64,000 nt of DNA, taken from JAEZKC01 sp046546375 (GTDB lineage Bacteria; Fibrobacterota; Chitinivibrionia; Chitinivibrionales; Chitinispirillaceae). Where the stretch lies: the NCBI GenBank assembly GCA_046546375.1, contig JBKGXV010000003.1:1-64000 (forward strand). Reading direction: 5' to 3'. Below the pieces are notes generated by a model. The model did no database searches and was not told the origin of the DNA. It saw nothing but the letters and a program-made list of their open reading frames with translations. This document shows, piece by piece, positions 18,027 through 26,517 of this stretch (its first letter is position 1; every line of letters starts with the position of its first letter). The position numbers and the translations under genes are program-made.

Positions 18027-18123
18027 GTATTTCCTCCTGACATGTTGTTTATAATATGGTATTCAAAGATACGTTTTTCTGCCAAGATGAGTCAAGCACA
18101 TTTGACTTTCAGTCCTGTGCACG

Positions 18124-18157
18124 AAAAAAACCCCGAACCCTATTAGTGGGCTCGGGG
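18124..18157 (-). terminator. Intrinsic terminator after the DegQ/HtrA gene
   Basis: On the minus strand CCCCGAGCCC pairs with GGGTTCGGGG (10 bp with one G-U) around a 7-nt loop, followed by TTTTTTT. It lies 34 nt beyond the protease stop codon. Confidence 0.93.
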
Positions 18158-18191
18158 ACTGTTCAGGATCATATTAAATCAATTTAAGTAC

Positions 18192-19769
18192 TTATTTTCT
18201 GACTTTAAAGGCCTTGAAAAAGGTGCTTCCTTTCCTCTGAACAAGCAGCAGTATCGCATCTCCCTCTTTGATATTCTTGGTGATCGTGGTGAAATCCTTC
18301 ACGGATTTGATCGCCCTTTTGTTGATTTCCATAATGATATCATTTTTCTGCAGCCCCTGACGTGCAGCTTGGCTGGACTGGTCAACTTCCGTGATAACAA
18401 CGCCTTTTCGGGAAGAGGGCAGATTGAGCTCATCTCGGATTTCTGGAGTGATTCCACTCACCTTTATTCCGAGGAGTTGAGCTGCACTTTGCTCATTCTC
18501 TGTTGAGGGAGCACTTTCTTTAGTGTTTGCGGTGGTCTGCGCATTTTCATCTCTGGATGCCAGATGTACCTTGACTTTGATTTTCTTGCCGTTGCGGTGA
18601 AGCTCGATAGGAGTTGATTCACCCGGGCGAATCGCGGCAATCCGATTTCTCAGCTGATTGGGATTCTCAACTTTTTTGCCATCCACCTTCGAGATCACAT
18701 CACCTCGTTTGATTCCGGCTTTGTCTGCCGGTTGCCCATCGAAAACATCTCCGATCAGAACACCTCTTGTTTCCGGAGATAGGCCAAATGCTTCGCGTGT
18801 TGACTGATCCAGAGGCTGAATCGCCACTCCCAGCCACCCGCGTCTGACCTTGCCCTCATAGATCAGATCTTCCATGATCCTGCGGGCCATGTTGATGGGA
18901 ATGGCGAAACCGATACCCATATTGCCGCCCGAACGAGTATAGATCATAGTATTGATTCCAATGAGTTCCCCTTTGATATTTACCAGGGCGCCGCCGGAGT
19001 TTCCCGGGTTGATGGCCGCATCGGTCTGAATGAAATCCTGATAGGAGGCATTGTTGCCACTGGGAGCCGTACGGCCTGTTGCGGAAACGATACCCATGGT
19101 TACAGATGAAGTTAAACTGAAAGGGTTGCCGATCGCGACGGTCCATTCACCCGGGCGCAATTTCTCACTGTCTCCAAGGTAGGCTACGGGGAGATTTTTC
19201 ACATTTTCTTTGATTTTGAGCACTGCAACATCCGACAGCGAGTCAGAGCCTACAATTGTAGCTTCAAAGCTTCTTGAGTCGTTTGTCTTCACCTCAATCT
19301 CGTCAGCCCCGGATACCACATGATAATTGGTCAGTATATAACCATCATTGGAAACAATCACCCCTGAACCGAGTCCCTGTTTTCTGTATTCCCTTTTCTG
19401 AACCGGGGGGCGACGGCGCGAACGGGGCTGTCTGCCGAAAAAATCTTCGAATTGACCACCGAAAAAGGGATCGTTGAAGAACTGGTAAAAGGGGTTGTTG
19501 GAGAAGGTGACTGTATCGATTTTGGTGGGAATAACCGATACCACGGTTGGTATTACTTTCTCCGCCACATCTGCAAACACGGTGGAAAAGCTCTGAAGGG
19601 TGGGCGGTATATCCACATCCGGCTGATTCTGGGCGCCGAAATTGATCGATCCTTTTTCCGGGCGTTTTGAATCTGCAAAAGAGCAGGAGTTGGTGAGAAG
19701 ATACCCGCTGGCGAAAAGTAAGATGAGTACAGTTAGGGGTAAAATGGGCTTCTGAATTAGTTTAGACAC
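18192..19769 (-). CDS. degQ: DegQ/HtrA-type periplasmic serine protease with two PDZ domains
   Basis: This is an envelope quality-control protease and chaperone. An N-terminal hydrophobic segment (LTVLILLFASGYLL) is a signal peptide or anchor. The trypsin-like domain carries the catalytic triad His150 (TNYHVV), Asp180 (LSDVAVL) and Ser258 (GNSGGAL). Two PDZ domains follow: about 300-395 (GWLGVAIQPL start) and about 430-520 (GIKVSGI start), joined by a Ser/Thr/Asn-rich linker. A long insert rich in Phe, Gly and Arg (about 95-125) is the usual flexible L-A loop. The start is GTG at 19769 with AGGAGGT seven nt upstream. The tandem hairpins upstream may be part of its leader. DegP, DegQ and DegS cannot be separated by sequence alone, but two PDZs exclude DegS. 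Confidence 0.93.
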   Translation of the reverse strand: MSKLIQKPILPLTVLILLFASGYLLTNSCSFADSKRPEKGSINFGAQNQPDVDIPPTLQSFSTVFADVAEKVIPTVVSVIPTKIDTVTFSNNPFYQFFNDPFFGGQFEDFFGRQPRSRRRPPVQKREYRKQGLGSGVIVSNDGYILTNYHVVSGADEIEVKTNDSRSFEATIVGSDSLSDVAVLKIKENVKNLPVAYLGDSEKLRPGEWTVAIGNPFSLTSSVTMGIVSATGRTAPSGNNASYQDFIQTDAAINPGNSGGALVNIKGELIGINTMIYTRSGGNMGIGFAIPINMARRIMEDLIYEGKVRRGWLGVAIQPLDQSTREAFGLSPETRGVLIGDVFDGQPADKAGIKRGDVISKVDGKKVENPNQLRNRIAAIRPGESTPIELHRNGKKIKVKVHLASRDENAQTTANTKESAPSTENEQSAAQLLGIKVSGITPEIRDELNLPSSRKGVVITEVDQSSQAARQGLQKNDIIMEINKRAIKSVKDFTTITKNIKEGDAILLLVQRKGSTFFKAFKVRK

Positions 19770-19790
19770 GTTTACCTCCTTGGTTTAGAA

Positions 19791-19819
19791 TTCCCCTGGG
19801 ACAGAATACGGCAGGGGAA
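19791..19819 (-). other. Hairpin in the leader of the HtrA gene
   Basis: Arms TTCCCCTG / CAGGGGAA (8 bp) flank a 13-nt loop, 21 nt upstream of the GTG start on the minus strand. It falls in the 5' untranslated region, so it may affect translation or RNA stability. It has no terminator character for the minus strand. Confidence 0.5.
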
Positions 19820-19852
19820 AAAACTTTATTGCAGGAAGGTGCTACTATGAAT

Positions 19853-19879
19853 CAGAGGTAATCGGAATGTTTACCTCTG
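19853..19879 (-). other. 9-bp hairpin between guaB and degQ, possible guaB 3' end
   Basis: CAGAGGTAA / TTACCTCTG arms (19853-19861 and 19871-19879) are perfectly complementary around a 9-nt loop, 36 nt past the guaB stop on the minus strand. No T-run follows, so it may be a processing or stabilising structure. Confidence 0.6.
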
Positions 19880-19915
19880 GGGAGCCAACTTTACATTCAC
19901 CCCGATAGTCAGGAC

Positions 19916-21430
19916 TCAGACCTCTCTGGGAATATCCTTGTCCAGAGAAAGAACGTTTGATGTTCCGCTTTCAACAAAAGACTGTTCGGAGATACGGGTG
20001 AGTACGGCGTTGTCCGCGAATTCCTTGACCGTCAGCGAGCCCATATTGCACATTGTGGATTTGAGTTTTGACGTGGTGACTCCCAGTACTTCCCGTACTG
20101 AGCCCACAACCGGCACGTAGGCATCCACACCCTCTTCGAACTTGAGACCGCCTCCGCTTTCGCCCTGGTTGTAGCGCTGCCAGTTTCTGGCCCGGTTGGA
20201 CCCTTCACCCCAGTAGGGCTTGTAGATTCTTCCGCCTATGGAGACCCGTGGAGTGGGGCTTTCGTCGGTCATTGCAAAATACCGCCCCATCATGACAAAA
20301 TCGGCACCCATGGCCAGTGCAATGATGATCTGGGTGTCATTGGATAAGCCGCCGTCGGAGCAGACCGGAACGTAAATGCCGGTTTCTTTGTAGTAGCGGT
20401 CACGTTCAGCTGCAACAGCCATGAGTGCTGAGGCCTGACCGCGGCCGATACCTTTCTGTTCCCGGGTGATACAGATTGAGCCTCCGCCGATACCCACTTT
20501 GACAAAGTCAAGCTGGGCATCCTCTACCAAGTATCTGAAGGCGTCCCCGTCTATCACATTGCCTCCGCCGATAACCACCCTGTCCCCGTACCGCTGGCGT
20601 GTCCAGAGTGCAGCTTCTTTCTGAAATTCCGTATAGCCGTCGGAGGAATCGAAACACAACGCATCCACTCCGGCTTCCACAAGAGCGGGAACCCGTTCTT
20701 TGTAGTCGTGAGTGTTCACTCCCGCACCCACCACCAGACGTTTTTGGCTGTCAAGAAGTTCGTCGGGGTTGTTCATATGATCGAAGTAGTCTTTTTTAAA
20801 TACCAGAGAGTGCAGATTCCCGTTCTCGTCGAGAATCGGCAGGCATTCCTTTTTATGTTTTCTCAGCTGAAGATTGGCTTCGTGCAGAGATGTGCCAATG
20901 TTTCCGAAAACCACGTGTTCTTTTGCGGTCATGAATTCGCTTACCGGGCGGCTGAGATCATCCTCGAATTCCCAGAAGTCCTTATCAGTGAGAATTCCCA
21001 GAAATTTCCCGGCCCCGCTTCCGTCACTGGTCACAGGCATGGTGGAATGACCGGTTTTTTTCCTTAATTCGAGTGCATCGCGTAGCGAATTATCCGGTCT
21101 CAGATTGGAGTCTGATGGGACAAAGCCCGCTTTGTGCATTTTAACCTTGCTCACCATTGCCGCCTGTTTCTCCACAGGCTGGGAGCAGAAAATGAAAGCC
21201 AGACCGCCACGACGTGCAAGTGCTATGGCCATATCCGATCCTGATACCGCCTGCATGCTTGCGGTGACAAACGGAATGTTGAGGGTAAGTCTGGCATCAT
21301 CCCCTTTTCTGAATTTGCTTACAGGGGTTTTGAGGCTTACATTGTGAGCCTGATGATTTTTTCCGGTCAGTCTGGGGATCAGCAGATATTCGGAAAATGT
21401 ACGTGAAACTTCCTCGATGATTCTGGCCAT
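19916..21430 (-). CDS. guaB: Inosine-5'-monophosphate dehydrogenase, divergent type
   Basis: IMPDH oxidises IMP to XMP with NAD, the committed step of guanine nucleotide synthesis. The 504-residue protein has the TIM barrel interrupted by a CBS pair at about 105-225. The catalytic loop GIGGGSICITREQKGIGRGQ contains the nucleophile Cys320; most bacterial enzymes read GPGSICTTR...GVGVPQ here. The flap has NWQRYNQG, carrying the Arg-Tyr pair expected of IMPDH. The loop resembles protozoan (trypanosomatid) IMPDH more than the E. coli type, from memory of those sequences. GAGAGGT precedes the ATG. GMP reductase is the alternative, but the CBS pair and flap favour IMPDH. Confidence 0.88.
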   Translation of the reverse strand: MARIIEEVSRTFSEYLLIPRLTGKNHQAHNVSLKTPVSKFRKGDDARLTLNIPFVTASMQAVSGSDMAIALARRGGLAFIFCSQPVEKQAAMVSKVKMHKAGFVPSDSNLRPDNSLRDALELRKKTGHSTMPVTSDGSGAGKFLGILTDKDFWEFEDDLSRPVSEFMTAKEHVVFGNIGTSLHEANLQLRKHKKECLPILDENGNLHSLVFKKDYFDHMNNPDELLDSQKRLVVGAGVNTHDYKERVPALVEAGVDALCFDSSDGYTEFQKEAALWTRQRYGDRVVIGGGNVIDGDAFRYLVEDAQLDFVKVGIGGGSICITREQKGIGRGQASALMAVAAERDRYYKETGIYVPVCSDGGLSNDTQIIIALAMGADFVMMGRYFAMTDESPTPRVSIGGRIYKPYWGEGSNRARNWQRYNQGESGGGLKFEEGVDAYVPVVGSVREVLGVTTSKLKSTMCNMGSLTVKEFADNAVLTRISEQSFVESGTSNVLSLDKDIPREV

Positions 21431-21565
21431 AACATACCTCTCAATATATCGGAAAACTGTTGTGTCCTCATATAATTCTATTCCTGAATATACCTTCCGT
21501 CTTTCAGGAGAAATAGCAGAGAAAATACACTGTGGCAGGTTGAATTTTCAAATGGAGTGGGGGTT

Positions 21566-22156
21566 TTAATGTCCCTTCCTGTGTTTTTTTCCGTTGTGGC
21601 GGGTGACCAGGGTATAATCAATCTTCTGGAACGCGGCGGCAAAGGAATTGATTTTCTTTTCAAAGCTGTTCATCCCCCTGGTCGAGAAGTCAACATTCTG
21701 AAGCTCGGTGAGAATCAGCAGCTCAAGAGCTGCCGAATACATCCAGCTCACTCTGTTGCGGTAGCCGAAAATAGCAAGTGCCTCAGTCGTTTCCATGAAT
21801 TCTGCAATGGTGCCATGGCCGTCTCTGAGTGTTTTGCAGGAAGCAAACAGGAATATTGAGTTTGTGCATGCACCCTTGAGCACTGTGGCCAGTTGCCCTA
21901 AATGGTATTTGTGATTTGCTATGAGCAGCGACTCGTTCTCTCCGTGAAAGGCAAAGTAGAGAATGGGATATCCCTTGTAGCGGGCTTGTCTCCATTTGGA
22001 AACATAAAACTCAAGTTCCTCCACAGTGGCCACATCGTGGAAAATGAATGGTATGCCCCCGTTTATTTCAAGCAGGTTGAGAATCGGTTGTACTGATGAC
22101 TTCTGTTTGAGATTGTCATTCCAAAGCCCTTCGAGACAGAAGATTCCTTTCTGCAT
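21566..22156 (-). CDS. Small caspase/CHAT-like protein of the DUF6642 type
   Basis: The 196-residue protein starts at the ATG at 22156, which has GGGAGG upstream; a longer frame adds 30 unlikely residues. It begins MQKGIFCLEGLW, then ILYFAFHGE with His71 and FLFASCKTL with Cys107. A hydrophobic strand ending in His-Gly followed about 35 residues later by a strand ending in Ser-Cys is the catalytic dyad layout of the CHAT/caspase fold. I recall this as the DUF6642 family, usually encoded as a single domain with no known function. Here it stands alone, divergent from the trio at 22320-23749, with no obvious partner such as a sensor or pore-forming gene. Peptidase activity is inferred from the dyad only. 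Confidence 0.65.
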   Translation of the reverse strand: MQKGIFCLEGLWNDNLKQKSSVQPILNLLEINGGIPFIFHDVATVEELEFYVSKWRQARYKGYPILYFAFHGENESLLIANHKYHLGQLATVLKGACTNSIFLFASCKTLRDGHGTIAEFMETTEALAIFGYRNRVSWMYSAALELLILTELQNVDFSTRGMNSFEKKINSFAAAFQKIDYTLVTRHNGKKHRKGH

Positions 22157-22319
22157 GATTCTGTTCACCTCCCTGTTTTCGCATAGCAGAGCTGTTTTTT
22201 GGTTCTGCAAAAACCAGGCTAAAAAAAATAGCCTAAAACAGAGCACGGAACGATTGTTTCTATTATATTAATATTAGAAGAGATAAAGGTTGTCTTTAAA
22301 TTCAAGGGAGTATCAGCAC

Positions 22320-22598
22320 ATGCTTCAGGTGGGCAGAATCAGCGATAAGCCAGATCAACGCCACTTTGATTATTACACAAGGAGAGCGTCGGGGAAGAAG
22401 CGCAAACCTCTCCAGGCTGTTACTTTCGACCGTATCGATCTCAATCAGGAAAAATCTTCAGACGACAACACCTGGCTTAAGGACTTTATCGACGCCATGC
22501 CTGAGGATACCGTAAGGGAACGGATTAAAGAATATCTCGATTCCTCTACGGAACTGGAAGATATTCTCAGCGAAAAGCTTATCATGGAAGAGCTGTAA
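22320..22598 (+). CDS. Small hypothetical acidic/basic two-part protein
   Basis: The frame opens at TTG 22290, but the ATG at 22320 has GGGAG 9 nt upstream, giving 92 residues. The first half is basic (YYTRRASGKKRKP), the second acidic and helical with a terminal pair of Leu/Glu helices (RIKEYLDSSTELEDILSEKLIMEEL). No known family recognised. It is followed at 30 nt by a zinc-ribbon protein and then a Nudix protein in the same direction. The charge pattern would suit a protein-protein adaptor, but that is only an impression. Confidence 0.6.
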   Translation: MLQVGRISDKPDQRHFDYYTRRASGKKRKPLQAVTFDRIDLNQEKSSDDNTWLKDFIDAMPEDTVRERIKEYLDSSTELEDILSEKLIMEEL

Positions 22599-22628
22599 AA
22601 AAGCTTCCTCCACCCCTGTCAAAAATCG

Positions 22629-23219
22629 ATGAGTATTAGAGAAGAAATAGTCAAAGCTCTGCGGAGCAGACTCGTTCTGCGCTTCACCGGTGATCAGGTC
22701 GTTACAAGCAGCTGCATTGTTTGTTCCAGAGAGGTAGAGCTTGCAGGTCCGCTTTCCATATATGCCCCAGATGAGGGGTATGTGTGTGACAGTTGCGCTA
22801 AGCAGTTCTGTCCCGAGTTGATCGAGGCGAGGAAAACCTGCCTTCCTCATGAAGCGGCTCAGAAAAAAGAGGAAGTTCCTTTTAAACAGCAGGTGCTTTC
22901 CTCTGAAGATATTCAGGAGCTTGATGCCCATTTTGAAGTCCTTCTCTCCCAGACCCCCACTCTGGTCAAAGGTATTTCCCGAGGTATTATCGAGGCACCC
23001 ACCTCGCATATCGGACTGCTTCATCTTCTCAAAAATATACCCAAGCCGCCCCGGCGTGAGGGAGAGGATGAAAAAGATTATGAACTGCGGGTGAAAACTG
23101 TCCGCACCAACCGCCTGAGAGAAAAACTCAACGAGGATGTCTGCGGTCGTATTGAGCGGATCAGAAAAATTTGCTTCAAAGTGTGCTCTGAATGTAATGC
23201 CACCGAAAAAGAATCATGA
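22629..23219 (+). CDS. Hypothetical protein with N-terminal zinc-ribbon-like cysteines
   Basis: The 196-residue product has CxxC pairs CIVC (about 29-32) and CDSC (about 53-56) that would bind one zinc. A short C-terminal set CFKVCSEC (about 184-191) could form a second site. The middle is helical and charged, with NIPKPPRREGEDEKDYELR. There is no ribosome binding site of note at ATG 22629. The last 4 bases overlap the next start (ATGA), so the Nudix gene is translationally coupled. I do not recognise the family; the layout loosely recalls McsA-type accessory proteins, not convincingly. Confidence 0.7.
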   Translation: MSIREEIVKALRSRLVLRFTGDQVVTSSCIVCSREVELAGPLSIYAPDEGYVCDSCAKQFCPELIEARKTCLPHEAAQKKEEVPFKQQVLSSEDIQELDAHFEVLLSQTPTLVKGISRGIIEAPTSHIGLLHLLKNIPKPPRREGEDEKDYELRVKTVRTNRLREKLNEDVCGRIERIRKICFKVCSECNATEKES

Positions 23220-23749
23220 TGGAAATGATTGATGAACTGGACGGGGCAGGGGAACCGACCGGCAGATCTTTTCCACGAAAGCAGATCCACAAACGCGGAC
23301 TGTGGCACAGAACTGTTCATGTATGGCTTTTGAATTCCTCCAAGCAGCTGCTGCTGCAGAAGCGTTCTCATCTGAAGGAATCCCATCCCGGTCTTTGGGA
23401 TATTTCCGCAGCCGGACATTGCTGTTCAGGTGATACCTCAATATACTCTGCCGTACGGGAAATTCAGGAGGAGCTTGGGATAGAGGTGGAGCCCGGCAGT
23501 CTTGAGTATCTGTTCACAGTTACACAAAGTTTTGCTGAAAATGATTTTGTCGACAATGAATTCTGTGATGTCTACCTGCTCAGAGCGGATGTTTTGGTGG
23601 GTGATTTGAGTGTCTGCACAGAGGAGGTGGCGGATGTTCGTTTTCTGTTCTGGCCAAAGCTTGAGAAATCCTGCGGGGGTTCAGAATTTGTCGATCATGA
23701 GCAGGAATATGCAAAACTGTTTTCATTTCTGAGCAAAACGTGTTCGTGA
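23216..23749 (+). CDS. Nudix hydrolase (IPP-isomerase/YfcD-like subgroup)
   Basis: Nudix proteins hydrolyse nucleoside diphosphates linked to another moiety. The Nudix box spans GHCCSGD through REIQEELGI; the sequence fits G-x5-E-x7-RE-U-x-EE-x-G-U except that the first Glu is Asp. An upstream HRTVHVWLLNSSKQLLLQKRS segment is typical of the YfcD/isopentenyl-diphosphate isomerase-like subgroup. A second feature, HPGLWDISAAGH, matches that subgroup. The 177-residue length is standard. It overlaps the preceding gene by 4 bp and is convergent with the ABC exporter. The substrate cannot be told from sequence. Confidence 0.85.
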   Translation: MMEMIDELDGAGEPTGRSFPRKQIHKRGLWHRTVHVWLLNSSKQLLLQKRSHLKESHPGLWDISAAGHCCSGDTSIYSAVREIQEELGIEVEPGSLEYLFTVTQSFAENDFVDNEFCDVYLLRADVLVGDLSVCTEEVADVRFLFWPKLEKSCGGSEFVDHEQEYAKLFSFLSKTCS

Positions 23750-23767
23750 CACATCGCGGTTCTGATG

Positions 23768-25531
23768 TTATGCCTGCAGTTTATGGAATTTATGAAATTC
23801 CCCTCCCATGGTAAGTAACTCCTTATGGGTCCCGCTTTCAATGCATTGTCCCTCTTTGAGCACCACTATGCGGTCTGCTTTTCTTATGGTGGAAAGCCGG
23901 TGGGCGACTATGATGGTGGTTCTGCCCCGGGCGAGCCTGTTTATGGCCTCCTGAACCAGTGCCTCAGATGCCGCATCGAGAGCTGATGTGGCTTCGTCAA
24001 GAATTATTATTCGCGGATCGCGAATAAGCGCCCGGGCGATGGCGATACGCTGACGCTGTCCTCCGGAGAGCTTCGCCCCGTGTTCTCCGATCATAGTGTC
24101 AAGGCCCTCGGGGAGGCTGTTTATGAACTGGGAAACGTTGGACTGGTCAAGGACATCCAGCAGCTTGCTGCGGGGAGTGTAATCTTCTCCGTAGGTGATG
24201 TTCTCCTCTATAGTTCCTGAAAAGAGAACCGTTTCCTGCGGTACTACAGAAATGTAGCGGCGATAGGTGCGCAGGTCAAGATGCTGCATGTCCTGCCCGT
24301 CAATAAGAATCCGTCCCGAGGTCGGGCGTCTGAAACCTATGGTAAGGTTAAGCAGTGTAGTTTTGCCGCTTCCCGATTCTCCCATCAGAGCAAGGCATTC
24401 ACCGTTCTGAATACAAAGATTGAAATCACAGACAGCAGGCTTCGAGCTGCCCTCGTAATAATAGGTCACATTGTCGTAAGTCAGATCTCCCTTAACCGAA
24501 GACAGAGCTTTTTTGCCCTCGTTCTGCTCCAGATCGGGGCATTCCAGAATTTCTCCGATGGATTTGACAGAATCGAATCCCTTCATAAGCTGTGGGTAGA
24601 TGTTGATTATCGCACCGATGCTGTTTACAATCTGAACAAAGAACGTCTGGTACATCACAATGTCTCCCACCTCTATTCTGCCCTTGTAGGCCATAAAACC
24701 AGTAAACAGAAGGCATATCACCTGGAAACTCTGAAACGATACCCAGGTGGATGCTCCGAATTTGGCCCCTGTCACGTCCAGACGGATACCGCGGCTTCTC
24801 ACCCTTTCCATCTGTGAGCTGATCTTCGAAATTTCCTTTTTCTCCACACCATGGGCCCGGGTGACGGGAAGCATGGCCACCATCTCTCCCAGCATGGCCG
24901 ACATGGCCTCCGTCTCCATTCTGAAATCCTGGCTTTGGGAACTGATTTTCCTGCGGAACATATGAACCAGCAGCGCGGAAATAGGAATGGTGACCAGAAA
25001 GAACAGCGCAACCGTCCGGTCTTTGGCCACGGTAACCGCCGTGGCGAACACTATGGTCATGAAAGAGTGGTACACTGTCATGAAGGATTGCCGTGAGAGC
25101 ACTTCTATGGCTTCCACATCCCTGAGAACCTTGGACTGGAGCCGGCCGGACTGGAAGTTTTCGTGAAAGGAGATGGAAAGCTCCTGTAACCTCCGCACCA
25201 AAGCGGTCCTGAGGCGGATTTCCATATTGCGGATCGCAATGCTTGCGTATTTGATGAACAGAGTGTGAAGGGGGATGTTCTGGGCCAAAAGGATCACTAT
25301 GACTATCATATCCCGCCAAATAATATCGGCACCATGCCCCGCGGGATCGCTTACGGCTGTCACCAGGTCGCCTATTATCATCGGCATGAAAAGAAACGGG
25401 GTGTGCTTTATAGCTCCGAAAACAAGAGAACACAACACTTTCCACTTATCATAGGAATAGACCGCCAGAAGCGTTCTGAGCGGACTGGAGTTCTTGTAGG
25501 AGAGTTCGAGGGAGGATTCGTTTGTAGGCAT
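23768..25531 (-). CDS. ABC transporter, exporter half-transporter (ABCB/MsbA-like) with fused ATPase
   Basis: A 587-residue protein with a six-helix type I exporter domain (about 1-330) and an ATPase domain. ATPase motifs: Walker A GESGSGKTT at 384-392, signature LSGGQRQR, Walker B IIILDEATS and H-loop VAHRLST. It would act as a homodimer, probably in lipid or drug export at the inner membrane. It ends only 18 nt from the convergent Nudix gene. Start codon ATG at 25531, with GGAG about 10 nt upstream. Nothing nearby names the substrate; MsbA-like lipid export is one option. Confidence 0.9.
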   Translation of the reverse strand: MPTNESSLELSYKNSSPLRTLLAVYSYDKWKVLCSLVFGAIKHTPFLFMPMIIGDLVTAVSDPAGHGADIIWRDMIVIVILLAQNIPLHTLFIKYASIAIRNMEIRLRTALVRRLQELSISFHENFQSGRLQSKVLRDVEAIEVLSRQSFMTVYHSFMTIVFATAVTVAKDRTVALFFLVTIPISALLVHMFRRKISSQSQDFRMETEAMSAMLGEMVAMLPVTRAHGVEKKEISKISSQMERVRSRGIRLDVTGAKFGASTWVSFQSFQVICLLFTGFMAYKGRIEVGDIVMYQTFFVQIVNSIGAIINIYPQLMKGFDSVKSIGEILECPDLEQNEGKKALSSVKGDLTYDNVTYYYEGSSKPAVCDFNLCIQNGECLALMGESGSGKTTLLNLTIGFRRPTSGRILIDGQDMQHLDLRTYRRYISVVPQETVLFSGTIEENITYGEDYTPRSKLLDVLDQSNVSQFINSLPEGLDTMIGEHGAKLSGGQRQRIAIARALIRDPRIIILDEATSALDAASEALVQEAINRLARGRTTIIVAHRLSTIRKADRIVVLKEGQCIESGTHKELLTMGGEFHKFHKLQA

Positions 25532-25845
25532 AGCATTCTTCTCCGAAAGTTAAAAAACAAAATAAGAAATGCTGATCGCGGTTAGGGCGGGGGAGAGGGA
25601 TGTATTCCGCCGATGCCGCTGAACTCATTGCTGCTGTTTTATAATTCATATACCAGCTGCGTCCGTTTCTGTTCAGCATGCCCGTACCAGAAATCATATC
25701 ATAGCAGTTTGCCTGCAAAGTTTGAGCAAAACCGGATCATTCATTTTTTCTGTTTCAAATATCGGGTGTAATTATATAATTTGATATACTAGCGCCACCT
25801 TTATGTACCGCAAACCGTTTTCACTATCAGCTTAGGAGTGTTGTG
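25532..25845. other. Intergenic region between the ABC exporter and lemA
   Basis: About 314 bases between divergent genes. It must carry both promoters. A TATACT at 25785-25790 suits a minus-10 for lemA, but no good minus-35 sits 17 nt upstream. The minus strand contains TTATAA-like words that could serve the exporter. No open frame of interest, repeat or hairpin is seen. Confidence 0.5.
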
Positions 25846-26436
25846 ATGATAGCTTTTTTTGTTCTATTGGGACTCCTTGTCATTCTGGGTGTTGTGGCCA
25901 TAAGCATTTATAACGGCCTTGTTGCATCCAGGAACCGCTACAAGAATGCCTTTGCTCAGATCGATGTACAGCTCAAGCGCCGTTATGATCTTATTCCCAA
26001 CCTGGTTGAAATCGCCAAAGGGTATATGAAACACGAACGGGAGACGCTTGAGGCGGTTATTTCTGCCCGCAATTCCGCCGTTAGTGCACAGTCCAAGGCT
26101 TCTTCCAACCCGGGTGATCCAGAGGCGATGAAGAGGTTGGCTGATGCGGAAGGTACATTGGGAGGAGTGATGGGACGTTTGTTTGCATTGTCTGAATCGT
26201 ATCCCGACCTGAAGGCCAATCAGAATATGATGCAGCTCTCCGAGGAACTGACCACCACTGAAAACAAAATCTCCTTTGCACGCCAGGCCTATAACGATGC
26301 GGTCATGTTTTATAACAACATGAGAGAGAAATTCCCCAACGTCGTGTTTGCGGGAATGTTCAATTTCAATCCTGCTTCTCTCTGGGAAATCACAGATGAA
26401 CAGGAGAAAAAGGCACCGAAAGTCTCATTTTCATGA
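25846..26436 (+). CDS. lemA: LemA family protein
   Basis: The 196-residue protein has an N-terminal membrane helix (FFVLLGLLVILGVVAISI), then YNGLVASRNRYKNAFAQIDVQLKRRYDLIPNLVEIAKGYM, the LemA hallmark. C-terminal helices include ENKISFARQAYNDAVMFYNN. It is a membrane-anchored helical protein of unclear function, often paired with an HtpX/M48 protease, as here. An ATG at 25846 has AGGAG 7 nt upstream; the GTG three bases earlier is less well spaced. A short terminator-like hairpin separates it from the M48 gene. Confidence 0.95.
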   Translation: MIAFFVLLGLLVILGVVAISIYNGLVASRNRYKNAFAQIDVQLKRRYDLIPNLVEIAKGYMKHERETLEAVISARNSAVSAQSKASSNPGDPEAMKRLADAEGTLGGVMGRLFALSESYPDLKANQNMMQLSEELTTTENKISFARQAYNDAVMFYNNMREKFPNVVFAGMFNFNPASLWEITDEQEKKAPKVSFS

Positions 26437-26446
26437 TAGTTGTTTG

Positions 26447-26475
26447 AGCCGGCGAATATGCCGGCTTCGCTTTTT
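26447..26475 (+). terminator. Hairpin between lemA and the M48 gene, possible attenuator
   Basis: AGCCGGC GAATAT GCCGGCT (7-bp stem, 26447-26466) followed by TCGCTTTTTGTTT. The T-run starts 3 nt after the stem. It could partly terminate and so lower expression of the second gene, which begins 43 nt later. Confidence 0.6.
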
Positions 26476-26517
26476 GTTTCTGCTGAATCCCATTTCCCTT
26501 CCGACTGGAGTAAACAG

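Noticed and set aside
24492..25445. 317-codon minus-strand frame overlapping the ABC exporter in another frame
   Set aside because: Rich in His, Arg, Gly and Asp without domain pattern; the ABC exporter fully explains this region.
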